From NCBI GenBank assembly GCA_900753715.1, contig CAAEAE010000103.1:124001-188000 (forward strand): a stretch of 64,000 nt of DNA, written 5' to 3'. The position numbers were made by a program, and so were the translations under genes. Below are positions 8,658-16,905 of this stretch, piece by piece (position 1 is the stretch's first letter; each line of letters begins with the position of its first letter). The notes under the pieces are model-generated. The model saw only the letters and a program-made list of their open reading frames with translations. It searched no databases and was not told the DNA's origin. Origin of the DNA: an uncultured Roseburia sp. Its GTDB lineage: Bacteria > Bacillota_A > Clostridia > Lachnospirales > Lachnospiraceae.

Positions 8658-8993
8658 ATGAGAAATATTATCGGGGCATTTAGTGCATTACTGATGCTGG
8701 TGCTGAATCTGTTTCTCTGCATCAGTGTCAGTTCATCTTCTGCTGCGGTAGCTGCTGCAAAAGAATATAAGGCAGATGTAATCGCAGAAATTGAAAACAG
8801 CAATTTTAATCCTGCAGTGATAGAGGCGTGTGTGCAGCAGGCAAAGGAGCTTGGATACGGTCTGGTAGTAAACGGCTATGTGTACGATGAAGCACATGAT
8901 ATTCAGTCTGCGGAGGTAATGGTTACCTATTCGTATGAAATGCCGTTGTTTGGGATATCAAAGACACAGATGACAAGGGGGATTGCAAGATGA
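8658..8993 (+). CDS. Exported pseudopilin-like protein
   Basis: A 111-residue protein with an N-terminal hydrophobic helix (about 5-25, ALLMLVLNLFLCISV) followed by a soluble domain ending LFGISKTQMTRGIAR. GGAGG lies six bases before the ATG. Size, single N-terminal helix and place just after the membrane platform gene are those of TadE-like minor pilins, but I do not recognise the family. Its stop codon overlaps the ATG of the next micro-protein gene (ATGA). Confidence 0.6.
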   Translation: MRNIIGAFSALLMLVLNLFLCISVSSSSAAVAAAKEYKADVIAEIENSNFNPAVIEACVQQAKELGYGLVVNGYVYDEAHDIQSAEVMVTYSYEMPLFGISKTQMTRGIAR

Positions 8994-9103
8994 GTCTTGA
9001 AACGATTATGGAAGAGCTTGGGCAGGCTATGCTGGGGTTGCTTGGGGGAACTGGAGCAGTTGTGATTCTGATAGGACTGCTTTCTTATGCGACTGGTTTT
9101 TAG
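8990..9103 (+). CDS. 37-residue membrane peptide, pilin-like candidate
   Basis: The ATG at 8990 overlaps the previous stop, giving strong translational coupling. The product (MSLETIMEELGQAMLGLLGG, then AVVILIGLLSYATGF) is almost entirely a glycine-rich hydrophobic helix after a short acidic N-terminus. It carries the same E-x-[LYF]-G-[QKN] start as the small proteins at 5770, 9117 and 9281. Gene-finders would normally skip it on length. Function unknown; a short structural pilin or a membrane scaffold are possible. Confidence 0.6.
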   Translation: MSLETIMEELGQAMLGLLGGTGAVVILIGLLSYATGF

Positions 9104-9116
9104 AAGGGGGTAACAT

Positions 9117-9269
9117 ATGGAAGATATTATGGAGTACTTTGGAAATGGTTTATTGCAGGTGATTGGAGCAGTAATGTTTTTGGGGATTTTTGTTTTGTGT
9201 ATCAATGCAAAAGCAGATGGGATACTTTCGAACATTGTGCAGTTTTTTATGACAGGTCTCTGCGGGTAA
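9117..9269 (+). CDS. 50-residue membrane peptide, pilin-like candidate
   Basis: AAGGGGG eight bases before ATG 9117 supports translation. The product starts MEDIMEYFGNGLLQVIGAVM, continues with a hydrophobic stretch to about residue 30, and ends in an amphipathic tail (GILSNIVQFFMTGLCG). The M-E-Y-F-G-N start mirrors its neighbours. Length and single helix are like Flp pilins, but no Gly-Glu-Tyr processing site of the Flp class is present. The 14- and 11-base gaps on either side suggest one operon. Confidence 0.6.
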   Translation: MEDIMEYFGNGLLQVIGAVMFLGIFVLCINAKADGILSNIVQFFMTGLCG

Positions 9270-9280
9270 GGGGGTGCCGT

Positions 9281-9763
9281 ATGAAACAAGTCATTGAGAT
9301 TTACGGAAAGTTTCTGTTAGAGGCAGTAAGTGTGGCAGCACTTGTGTTATTTTTACTAACCGGAATTCATGATTCAGAGGGAAACAGGGGAATATTTCAG
9401 ATGATTGGAGCAGAGCTGCCGGTTGGCAGCTTTGCAGATGAAAATTATATCGATTCTGAGATTTACGGTCAGGAAAGCAGGAAAAAGATGCCGGTAATCC
9501 GTTTTGAAGCGGAGGACATTATAAAAAAAGGAAAACAAAAATTATCGGACTATATTATCGCGGAGGATTATGCGGCTAACAGACTTGCAATCAGGATTCT
9601 TTGCATAAAGGATCCGGAACAGATGGATATTACTGGGGATTATAAGGGGGATACGACGGAAATTCTGTTCCCGGAAGCCGGAATTTATACGGTGACAGTG
9701 GAGGCAAAGGATGATGCTAATCGAAAGTCGGTAAATGTAATTAAAATACCGGTCAATGAGTAA
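9281..9763 (+). CDS. Exported protein with pilin-like N-terminal helix
   Basis: A 160-residue protein starting MKQVIEIYGKFLLEAVSV, with one membrane helix (about 8-28) and an extracellular domain whose C-terminal half (ILFPEAGIYTVTVEAKDDAN) looks like a small beta-sandwich. GGGGG stands just upstream of ATG 9281. The I-E-I-Y-G-K start matches the three small peptides nearby, so it may be the larger, exposed member of the same set. No known family recognised. Confidence 0.6.
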   Translation: MKQVIEIYGKFLLEAVSVAALVLFLLTGIHDSEGNRGIFQMIGAELPVGSFADENYIDSEIYGQESRKKMPVIRFEAEDIIKKGKQKLSDYIIAEDYAANRLAIRILCIKDPEQMDITGDYKGDTTEILFPEAGIYTVTVEAKDDANRKSVNVIKIPVNE

Positions 9764-9777
9764 CAGGAGGAGAGAAG

Positions 9778-10389
9778 TTGAGAAATGTTGTGATGATGGC
9801 AGTCAGTGCAATTCTTGGGGTACTATCGCTTATGATTGTAATGAGTCTGTCAGGGAGGGCGAATCGAAGTATGGAATTAAAGAGTAATCTTTCATCCGTA
9901 GTGGAAAAGACGGTTGAAAAAATGATGCAGAATCAGAACTACAATATGAATGATGTAAACCAGTTTATTGGGGATATGGTGGAGAACCTTTCAATGGTGA
10001 TAGACAGTGACAGCGAACTTAGGGTAAGTATTTTACAAATTGACCGTGAGAAGGGAATTTTATGTATCAGAGTGACGGAAGAATTTAGGCATCCGAATGG
10101 AAAACAGGGGAAAGTTCAGACAGAAAAGACAGTCATTTTAAATGCAAAAGAGGAGGTGCGGGAAGTCCAGCAGTATGCAGTCAGTTTTTATTTTTCAAAA
10201 GAAGATTTGGATAATGAAAGGTGCTGCTATAAACGTTATATGGTGAATGAGGGAAACAGCGTGACAGCGCCAAAAGACCCATCAGGGGAGGAAAAGATAT
10301 TTGCCGGCTGGAAAGATGTAAATGATTACCTGGCAGATTTTTCCGTACCTGTGGAGCAGAATGTGGCATATTACGCGGTGTGGAATTAA
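9778..10389 (+). CDS. Pseudopilin-like protein with a C-terminal InlB-type repeat
   Basis: The 203-residue product starts with a TTG codon (9778), chosen because AGGAGGAG lies five bases upstream. A membrane helix covers about 4-24; a helical region (VVEKTVEKMMQN) and a beta-rich domain follow; and the last 50 residues form one InlB/Flg_new repeat ending IFAGW then AYYAVWN. The same repeat type is found in the two large proteins downstream, which ties it to them. It may be a minor pilin that displays or contacts the large surface protein. Confidence 0.65.
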   Translation: MRNVVMMAVSAILGVLSLMIVMSLSGRANRSMELKSNLSSVVEKTVEKMMQNQNYNMNDVNQFIGDMVENLSMVIDSDSELRVSILQIDREKGILCIRVTEEFRHPNGKQGKVQTEKTVILNAKEEVREVQQYAVSFYFSKEDLDNERCCYKRYMVNEGNSVTAPKDPSGEEKIFAGWKDVNDYLADFSVPVEQNVAYYAVWN

Positions 10390-10417
10390 AGGTTGGTTAG
10401 GATAGGGGGACGAATGA

Positions 10418-13400
10418 ATGGAAAGCAGGCAAAGGAAGAAAACATGGGGAAGGAAGCTGCTTCTGGTGCTTGTTGTCGTTGCGGTAGTCATTACATTGGC
10501 ATTGCAAGGCTCTAAAGAGGTAAAGGCAGACCCGGTAGTGGATGTCACCGGATTGGAAGCTGGCGGTGTTAAGAGCCATGACTGTGATGACTATGCAGTG
10601 ACAAAATCAAATGCCACAAAGCACTGGTATGTCTGTGCGGTGTGCGGAAACGAAATCAATTCAAAAAAACATCCTTCCGCAAAACACACGATGGGGAAGA
10701 AAACATGGGCAAACGGAAAAGAATCCTGCGATAAATCCAATTCCTATACGCAGACCTGTACGGTGTGTGGTTATAAAGAAACGGGGCATAAACCGTGCCA
10801 GTGGGATGGAACGTGGACTAATCAGAGTGGAATGTATACGCATATAAGACATTGCAGCGAGTGCAAAGGAGATATTAATTATTCCTATTACTACAAAGGA
10901 GAGTTATGCAATTCAGAAGGTACGGAAAAGTGTGTAGATAAAAAAGGAAAAAAAATAAATTGTTCAAATCCAGGAACGTGTGTAAAGTGCGGAGAAACGA
11001 CTACGCTTGGACTGCATGACCTCTATGTAAACAAGGGCAGTCATGTAATAAGCTGTTACAATGGATGTGGGGAGACTTTCGGAACTGCCACCTGGACCCT
11101 TACATGTGATAACAAGGCACCAAACACCTATACATGGACAATTCATTATAAGTTGACAGGTGGAGCAGTCTTTGCACGACCAAATGGTGTACGAAACATT
11201 AACAAACAGGTGTATGAGAATGAGGTAACCGAAACAGTTAAAAGCAATTCAACCCATACGGATGTAACAGTGATAAAGCAATTTCGTTTTTTGAACAGCC
11301 GGAAAACACCATATGCTACCTTTGCGTGGGATAGGATAGATGTAAAGAATGCAAAGGGCGTCATGGTAAGATGTAATATAAAAACAAATATGGAATCGCT
11401 GGTTCCGGATTCCCAGGCACCGAAGATTACATCTGTTGCCATTGCAAGTGCGGATGAGTGGAAACAGAGAAAGCAGATTACCGTCACGGGAACGGAAAAC
11501 TGGTGCAATACCGTGACTATCCGGTTAAAAAAAGGGAACACGGTCATCTATACGGGAACAACGACCGTATCAGGTGGAAATTACAGACTCGCATTTACTC
11601 CGGATTTGGAAGAGGGAGAAACAGGAAGAAATTATACAATTGTAGTGGAAGATTCCTGCGGAAATCAGGTTCAAAAGAATCTTACAATTAAAAAGACAGA
11701 TTCCATTGCACCGGCAGTGGCGGACACACTGGCAACCGAAAATAAATGGAGCAAGACAAAGGATTATTCGTTTAAAGCAACCGACAGCGGAAGCGGAAAT
11801 GTAACGATTTCATTTAACAGTACAGAACCGGCAGATTATCTTCAGATGAGCGTCAGTGGAACAAATTTTTCCAAGAAATATACCTTTACCGGGGATGTCT
11901 ACAGTGATGATGGAGTGCTTGCAGCCGTGTATTTTAAAGATGGAATTGGAAACACGACTACGAAGTTTATCCGGATATATAAGCTGGATAATACGGCACC
12001 AACCATTACGGAGTGTACCTATGAAGAGGGGGTCAACGAGGGCACCTTTACCGTGACAGCGCACGATGTCAACAGCAAGCTCGGAACAGAAGGCTCCGGA
12101 GTTGCCGGATATGCCGCGACTACTACAAAAACAGTTCCAGATGCCAGCAAATTTCAGAAAGCAAAAACTGTTAAAATTACGAGTGACGGAACCTATTATT
12201 TGTGGGCGATTGACGCAGCGGGCAATATCTCTGCGCCGGTAGAAAAGAAAGCAACCGTAAAGCATATGTTGACGGTGAATCCGAATGGCGGAACCTGGAA
12301 GGGGTCAACATTAGTACAGGAATTTACATATTATGAAGGACAGACAGAACGGATTGAGGATGCAGCCCCGGAGCCGCAGGTGGGAATGAAATTTATCAGA
12401 TGGGATTTCAGCACGACAGCAAGAAGTGTCAGTACCTTTAATGCAGCAACGAAACGCTTCACGATGGGAAGCAGTGATGCCACGTTAAAGGCAAAGTTTG
12501 AATATATCCAGTATAACCTTGCCTATGATTTTTCGGGAGGAGCAAAAGCTGCCGGAGGAAGTTATCCGGCAAAGGCTGCCTATAACACGTCCTTTTCAGT
12601 GACACCGCCGGTTCGTTCCGGGTACACCTTTGGCGGATGGACAATAAGCGGAATGAACACACATGATGACGAAAATAAGACAAAAAATGCCAGACATTAT
12701 TATAGCACAACGGATTCCTATTCAGATGCAAATTCAGCTTATGGGGTGGAATCCTGCAGTGTAGAAGCACCATTTGTATGGTTTAAAAACCTTCGCAGTA
12801 CGTTAAATGGAGATACAGAGGCAACCGTAACCTTTACGGCAAAATGGCAGAAAAACGAGTACAGTCTGATAGTAGACCCGAATCTTGGAACCTGGTATGG
12901 AAGTACGGAAAGCCAGGAGATAAAGCTACTGTATGAGGAGAAAACGGAGATACCGGACCCGGTACGTGAAGGATATACATTCACCGGATGGACACTTAAC
13001 GGGGAAGGAAGTAGCTTGAATGAAAATACATTTACGATGGGCTGGGAGAACGCCGTATTAGTTGCAAACTGGAAAGTGAATCATTATGTGATACATTTTG
13101 ACGGAAACGGTGCGACAGAGGGAGAGATGGATGACATTCCAATGATATATGATGTACCGCAAAAGCTTCCGGAAAACAAGTTCGTCCGGGAAACAGAGGA
13201 CGGAGAAAGTACATTTTTGGGCTGGAGCATGGATTCCGGAGCAAAAGAGGCAGCATATGAGGACGAGGAAGAGGTAAAGAATCTGACAGAACAGGCGGAT
13301 GAAACCATCGTACTGTATGCCATTTGGGATGACTGTCCGTGGATTGAGGCAACAGACCTTTATTACCCTCTGGAACAGGCACAGAGTGGCTATATCACGT

Positions 13401-13942
13401 TGGAGGAACTGATGAGCCATGCAACAGCCGGGGATGAAGAGGACGGCGATATTACTGCAGGAGAAGATGCAGCAAAACACACGACATTTGATATCTGGGA
13501 CTATCTTCCGGAAGATTTTACATCCTTTGACAGTAGTGGAAGTGTAACGGAAACTTACCGCGTCATTGACAGTGTGGGAAATGTCACAAAGAAAATGATT
13601 ACGGTATATATCGTGGACACGACACCTGCAGACCCGGAGCCAATCCGGACAACCAGGTTCATCAATGAAAAATATTACCGGGCTGACTATGAAAACGGAG
13701 GACTGGCACCGGATTCTATTTGGCTGACAAATTCAGAGTACCAGGTAACAATTGAGCAGGCATTCGAGAATCTAAAGAATGATACGCCACTGTATGAGTT
13801 CCACTTCTCTCATGAAACGATTCTGCAGATGAAGCAGTTTGTGCAGGATAACGGATTTGGAAATGGAAAATCGATAGATGCGCTGCAACGTTTTTGTGAT
13901 ACTTATTTACAGCCGAACAGGGTAGACGGAAGTGATTTGTAG
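10418..13942 (+). CDS. Large exported surface protein with CxxC modules, Ig-like domains and InlB repeats
   Basis: A 1174-residue protein. A basic start and hydrophobic segment (about 14-29) followed by VKADP form a signal peptide or anchor. Residues about 45-235 contain several CxxC modules (WYVCAVCG, CTVCGYKET, CSECKGD, CVKCGETT) with nearby His, typical of small zinc-ribbon-like repeats on clostridial surface proteins. Ig-like beta-sandwich segments follow (joined by TDSIAPAV and LDNTAPTI), then four InlB repeats at about 615-975 (for example GYTFTGW then VANWK). There is no LPXTG motif, so it is not sortase-anchored. It is the last gene of the Tad-like operon and may be the cargo or tip protein; that is inference. 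Confidence 0.75.
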   Translation: MESRQRKKTWGRKLLLVLVVVAVVITLALQGSKEVKADPVVDVTGLEAGGVKSHDCDDYAVTKSNATKHWYVCAVCGNEINSKKHPSAKHTMGKKTWANGKESCDKSNSYTQTCTVCGYKETGHKPCQWDGTWTNQSGMYTHIRHCSECKGDINYSYYYKGELCNSEGTEKCVDKKGKKINCSNPGTCVKCGETTTLGLHDLYVNKGSHVISCYNGCGETFGTATWTLTCDNKAPNTYTWTIHYKLTGGAVFARPNGVRNINKQVYENEVTETVKSNSTHTDVTVIKQFRFLNSRKTPYATFAWDRIDVKNAKGVMVRCNIKTNMESLVPDSQAPKITSVAIASADEWKQRKQITVTGTENWCNTVTIRLKKGNTVIYTGTTTVSGGNYRLAFTPDLEEGETGRNYTIVVEDSCGNQVQKNLTIKKTDSIAPAVADTLATENKWSKTKDYSFKATDSGSGNVTISFNSTEPADYLQMSVSGTNFSKKYTFTGDVYSDDGVLAAVYFKDGIGNTTTKFIRIYKLDNTAPTITECTYEEGVNEGTFTVTAHDVNSKLGTEGSGVAGYAATTTKTVPDASKFQKAKTVKITSDGTYYLWAIDAAGNISAPVEKKATVKHMLTVNPNGGTWKGSTLVQEFTYYEGQTERIEDAAPEPQVGMKFIRWDFSTTARSVSTFNAATKRFTMGSSDATLKAKFEYIQYNLAYDFSGGAKAAGGSYPAKAAYNTSFSVTPPVRSGYTFGGWTISGMNTHDDENKTKNARHYYSTTDSYSDANSAYGVESCSVEAPFVWFKNLRSTLNGDTEATVTFTAKWQKNEYSLIVDPNLGTWYGSTESQEIKLLYEEKTEIPDPVREGYTFTGWTLNGEGSSLNENTFTMGWENAVLVANWKVNHYVIHFDGNGATEGEMDDIPMIYDVPQKLPENKFVRETEDGESTFLGWSMDSGAKEAAYEDEEEVKNLTEQADETIVLYAIWDDCPWIEATDLYYPLEQAQSGYITLEELMSHATAGDEEDGDITAGEDAAKHTTFDIWDYLPEDFTSFDSSGSVTETYRVIDSVGNVTKKMITVYIVDTTPADPEPIRTTRFINEKYYRADYENGGLAPDSIWLTNSEYQVTIEQAFENLKNDTPLYEFHFSHETILQMKQFVQDNGFGNGKSIDALQRFCDTYLQPNRVDGSDL

Positions 13943-13981
13943 TGCATTCAAAGCAATAAAAAGATAGATAAAATTAGAGGC

Positions 13982-14011
13982 TTTTCATTTGTTCCCAAGA
14001 TGTAGTATAAT
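13982..14011 (+). promoter_or_regulatory. Probable promoter of the 828-residue surface protein gene
   Basis: A perfect TATAAT (14006-14011) lies about 30 bases before the ATG, with TTTTCA 18 bases upstream of it. The surface gene can therefore be transcribed on its own as well as by read-through from the Tad-like operon, since no terminator is visible after 13942. Confidence 0.45.
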
Positions 14012-14040
14012 GACATCAGTAATCAATCGGGAGGAAGTAT

Positions 14041-16527
14041 ATGAAAAGAAAATCTATGAAATTAACCTCTTTTTTGGTGGCAGCATCACTTTTAATCGGA
14101 ACTCCGGCGCAGGCAGTTCTTGGGCAGGAGCAGGACACGAAGATTGAAGTCGAGGAGAGCATCGATGCTGCAGAAGAAAATACAGAGGAGCTTCCGGAAG
14201 AAATGATACTGGAGACGGAAACCGGCATCGAACAGGAAATGCAGGACACGGAAGAACCAGAAGTGACAGAGGATGGAACAGAGATAGCAGCGGAGATAGA
14301 AGACAACCTTACATATATTAGTCATGATGGAAGTTATAAAGTAGATGGTTTTGTATGTTATGTTAAAGAAGATAATACAATCTGTATTGATGCATATGAT
14401 ACGGCATATTTAGGAGAAGATAAAAGTGTAGTTATTCCGGAACAGATAGATGGTTATCCGGTAACGGAAATAGGAGAGTTTGCATTTTATAACAAGGAAG
14501 TGCAATCCGTTGTATTTCCATCCACATTGACGAAAATTGGAAAACAGGCGTTTCAGTTCAGCGATTTAAGAAGTTTTTCCTTTACAGGCAACCAGACGGT
14601 GGAAGTTGGAGAAGCTGCCTTTGCAGAGACATTAATGGAAAATATAGTTGTGCCTGCAAATATAAAAAATGTTTCTACAGCTTGTTTTAGTAAAAATTTA
14701 GGAGTCAAAAGCATTGTGATTGAGGAGGGTGTGGAGACAATAGGAGAGTATGCTTTTCAGTACAATCAATATGCAACCTCTGTTAAGATTCCTTCTACAG
14801 TCACAACAATCGGTGAAAATGCGTTTGTTGGTGAAATACGTGTTAAACAGTTGGAAATCGCAGATGGAGTAAAGACAATTGATACCAGGGCATTTGATGG
14901 ACTGGAGGTTCTTACAGCCGTTACCCTTCCTAAGAGTATTACAAGTATCGGGGAAGAGGCTTTTATCCGCTGCAACAACCTTGTCATTTCCTGCTACACA
15001 GACACCAGTAGCCACCGGTATGCAGAGGACAATGGATTTGACTATATTCTTTTAGACCAGCCGACCTACACGATTTCGTATCAGTTGGGTGGTGGGAAGA
15101 ATCATTCGGAAAATCCTGCTTCCTATATGGTAAGTACAAAGACATTTGAGTTAAAAGAGCCGACACGGGCGGGCTACGTGTTTAAGGGCTGGTATACGGA
15201 TGCAGGGTATAAAAATCAGATTACGCAGATTGAGAAGGGTACGACCGGAGACATGGTGCTCTATGCCAGTTGGGATGGGATGCCATATACCATCCGGTTT
15301 TATGGAAACGGCGGAAAACTTTTGGATGGGGAAGCCTATCATTACCAGGATGTGAAATACGGAAATAATGCGGTGCTCTGGAAAAATGCGTTTGTGCGTC
15401 AGGGATACCGTTTTGAAGGATGGAGCGATGGCAGCACACGTTATGCAGACCAGGCAAATACTTCAGTTTTGAAGGTTTTAAATGGGGAGGGAACCGTTAC
15501 CGGAAACAGTTATGGTCTTTCGGCGGAATGGACACCTGTTTCCTACAAGGTTTCTTATACGCTTAACGGGGGAACCATTGCGTCCTCTGCACCTAAGACA
15601 TTTACCGTGGAAGATGGCGCCATCAGCATCCCGGACCCGGTACGGAGCGGATATACGTTTACGGGCTGGTTTACAGATGAAGCATTGACGAAATATCTCG
15701 GTTCCTTAGAGAGCGGCTTTTCATGTGACGAATATTTTAAGAATCTGACGCTTTATGCCGGATGGGAAAAGAACTCCGGTAACACAGCAGCCGTTACAGA
15801 ATATAGTATCGTCTTTGATGGAAACGGTGCGACGTCCGGAACGATGGAGGCGATGAAGAAATTAAAGTACGATAAGAAGTATACTCTCACCGCCAATGCA
15901 TTTAAGAGAAGTGGTTATACCTTTACCGGATGGAATACGAAGAAGGATGGAAGCGGAAAGGCATATCAGAACAAGGCGGAAGTGAAGAATCTTACCTCAA
16001 AATCCGGCGGGAAGGTGACACTGTATGCACAGTGGAAGAAAGCGAAACAGACAGAGAAAAAGTATACAATCACCTATAAGCTGAATAAGGGCAAGAACAA
16101 CAAGAGTAATCCGACTTCCTACACCAAAAAGACGGCAACGATTAAGTTCAAAAATGCTACCAGGAAAGGCTACAGCTTTAAGGGGTGGTACAAGGATAAG
16201 AAGTATCAGAAAAAGGTAACACAGATAAAGAAGGGAAGCACCGGCAATGTGACACTGTATGCAAAGTGGACAGCCAATCAGTATACCATCAAGTTTAATG
16301 GAAATGGTGCGACATCCGGAAGCATGAAAGCCGTTAAGAACTGCAAATATGATAAAAAGTATACACTTAAAAAGAACAGTTTTAAGCGGAAGGGGTATAC
16401 CTTTGCGGGATGGAACACGAAGAAGGACGGTTCCGGAAAGAATTATAAGAACAAGGCAGAAGTGAAGAATCTTACTTCCAAATCTGGTGGAACGGTGACG
16501 CTGTACGCGCAGTGGAAGAAGAAATAA
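14041..16527 (+). CDS. Secreted surface protein with BspA-type leucine-rich repeats and InlB repeats
   Basis: An 828-residue protein with a signal peptide (LTSFLVAASLLIGTPAQA), a strongly acidic segment (about 28-95), about seven BspA-type leucine-rich repeats (LRR_5; units such as VTTIGENAF and ITSIGEEAF, about 135-320), then six InlB/Flg_new repeats to the C-terminus (GYTFTGW...LYAQWKK). The last 250 residues are very rich in lysine, so the molecule is acidic at one end and basic at the other. No sortase motif. GGGAGG six bases upstream fixes the start. BspA-type proteins are adhesins in other bacteria; here binding to host or wall polymer is inferred. Confidence 0.8.
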   Translation: MKRKSMKLTSFLVAASLLIGTPAQAVLGQEQDTKIEVEESIDAAEENTEELPEEMILETETGIEQEMQDTEEPEVTEDGTEIAAEIEDNLTYISHDGSYKVDGFVCYVKEDNTICIDAYDTAYLGEDKSVVIPEQIDGYPVTEIGEFAFYNKEVQSVVFPSTLTKIGKQAFQFSDLRSFSFTGNQTVEVGEAAFAETLMENIVVPANIKNVSTACFSKNLGVKSIVIEEGVETIGEYAFQYNQYATSVKIPSTVTTIGENAFVGEIRVKQLEIADGVKTIDTRAFDGLEVLTAVTLPKSITSIGEEAFIRCNNLVISCYTDTSSHRYAEDNGFDYILLDQPTYTISYQLGGGKNHSENPASYMVSTKTFELKEPTRAGYVFKGWYTDAGYKNQITQIEKGTTGDMVLYASWDGMPYTIRFYGNGGKLLDGEAYHYQDVKYGNNAVLWKNAFVRQGYRFEGWSDGSTRYADQANTSVLKVLNGEGTVTGNSYGLSAEWTPVSYKVSYTLNGGTIASSAPKTFTVEDGAISIPDPVRSGYTFTGWFTDEALTKYLGSLESGFSCDEYFKNLTLYAGWEKNSGNTAAVTEYSIVFDGNGATSGTMEAMKKLKYDKKYTLTANAFKRSGYTFTGWNTKKDGSGKAYQNKAEVKNLTSKSGGKVTLYAQWKKAKQTEKKYTITYKLNKGKNNKSNPTSYTKKTATIKFKNATRKGYSFKGWYKDKKYQKKVTQIKKGSTGNVTLYAKWTANQYTIKFNGNGATSGSMKAVKNCKYDKKYTLKKNSFKRKGYTFAGWNTKKDGSGKNYKNKAEVKNLTSKSGGTVTLYAQWKKK
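15802..16521 (+). repeat. Tandem InlB-module repeat with 480-base period
   Basis: Bases 15802-16041 and 16282-16521 align without gaps at an offset of exactly 480, with scattered, mostly silent or conservative differences. The segment between them (about 16060-16266) in turn resembles 15067-15265. The gene thus ends in an A-B-A pattern of InlB modules that arose by duplication. Confidence 0.8.
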
Positions 16528-16655
16528 GAGATTTACTTAAAAATGCTCCAGGAAGTGAAAAAGAGGTTTAGAACATGTTAGTGTTAGAAAACAGATGCTT
16601 TATATTCTGAATACAAAATAAAAACAAAATAAATTACATATATAGATATCAGAGC

Positions 16656-16703
16656 AAAAAAGAATCCGCCTGCGTTGAAAGGGGCGCATAAAACGGCGGA
16701 TTC
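16656..16703 (-). terminator. Intrinsic terminator on the minus strand
   Basis: The nine-base perfect stem GAATCCGCC/GGCGGATTC (16695-16703 and 16662-16670) is followed on the minus strand by TTTTTT. On the plus strand no T-run follows, so it points leftward. Confidence 0.6.
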
Positions 16704-16717
16704 AGATTCCTATGAAC
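16656..16717 (-). ncRNA. Candidate small RNA of about 60 bases
   Basis: A minus-strand promoter (TTGCTT, 17 bases, TATGAT; 16752-16724) would start a transcript near 16717. It would end at a hairpin with arms 16695-16703 and 16662-16670 followed by a run of six T on that strand (16661-16656). An inner TGCG/CGCA pair could extend the stem. No open frame or ribosome site is present. It could equally be a simple terminator for stray minus-strand transcription. Confidence 0.35.
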
Positions 16718-16723
16718 AATAAA

Positions 16724-16752
16724 ATCATAGTATACTTGGATGCAAAAAGCAA
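16724..16752 (-). promoter_or_regulatory. Orphan minus-strand promoter
   Basis: TTGCTT (16752-16747) and TATGAT (16729-16724) on the minus strand are 17 bases apart, upstream of a terminator and of no gene. Confidence 0.45.
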
Positions 16753-16800
16753 CTAAATTTTTAGAATTTTTCGAAAATTTTGAATCCCTTAAACATTTCT

Positions 16801-16828
16801 TTGCTAGAAGGCAGCAGCATGATATAAT
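16801..16828 (+). promoter_or_regulatory. Promoter of the LytTR/GHKL two-component operon
   Basis: TTGCTA (16801-16806) and a perfect TATAAT (16823-16828) are separated by 16 bases and lie about 78 bases before the response regulator start. Confidence 0.6.
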
Positions 16829-16905
16829 GAGTGCAAATGAGTCAACGTGCTTGCATGATTGATAAACGGCGAAATTTAGAATGCCAGGTGAGGAAGCGTG
16901 GAAAA

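Larger units (their letters stand above)
16528..16905. other. Intergenic region with an orphan minus-strand promoter and terminator
   Basis: This 378-base stretch has no convincing gene. It contains a plus-strand promoter for the two-component genes at its right end and, on the minus strand, a promoter followed about 20 bases later by an intrinsic terminator. A minus-strand open frame crossing it (16649-17122) is only the shadow of the response regulator. No plus-strand terminator for the surface gene was recognised. Confidence 0.6.

Noticed and set aside
5202..10389. Prepilin peptidase gene hidden in the Tad-like operon
   Set aside because: No product has the multi-helix membrane layout with paired Asp (GxGD) of prepilin peptidases; the small products have one helix each.
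11146..11547. Minus-strand open frames opposite the giant surface gene
   Set aside because: Long antisense frames arise from codon bias of the real gene; none has a ribosome site or recognisable motif.
15802..16521. Mobile element or CRISPR-like array in the repeated region
   Set aside because: The repeats are in-frame protein modules of InlB type with no terminal inverted repeats and no short regular spacers.
10418..16527. Sortase (LPXTG) anchors on the two large surface proteins
   Set aside because: Both C-termini were read: one ends VDGSDL and the other AQWKKK, with no LPXTG, hydrophobic segment or charged tail.
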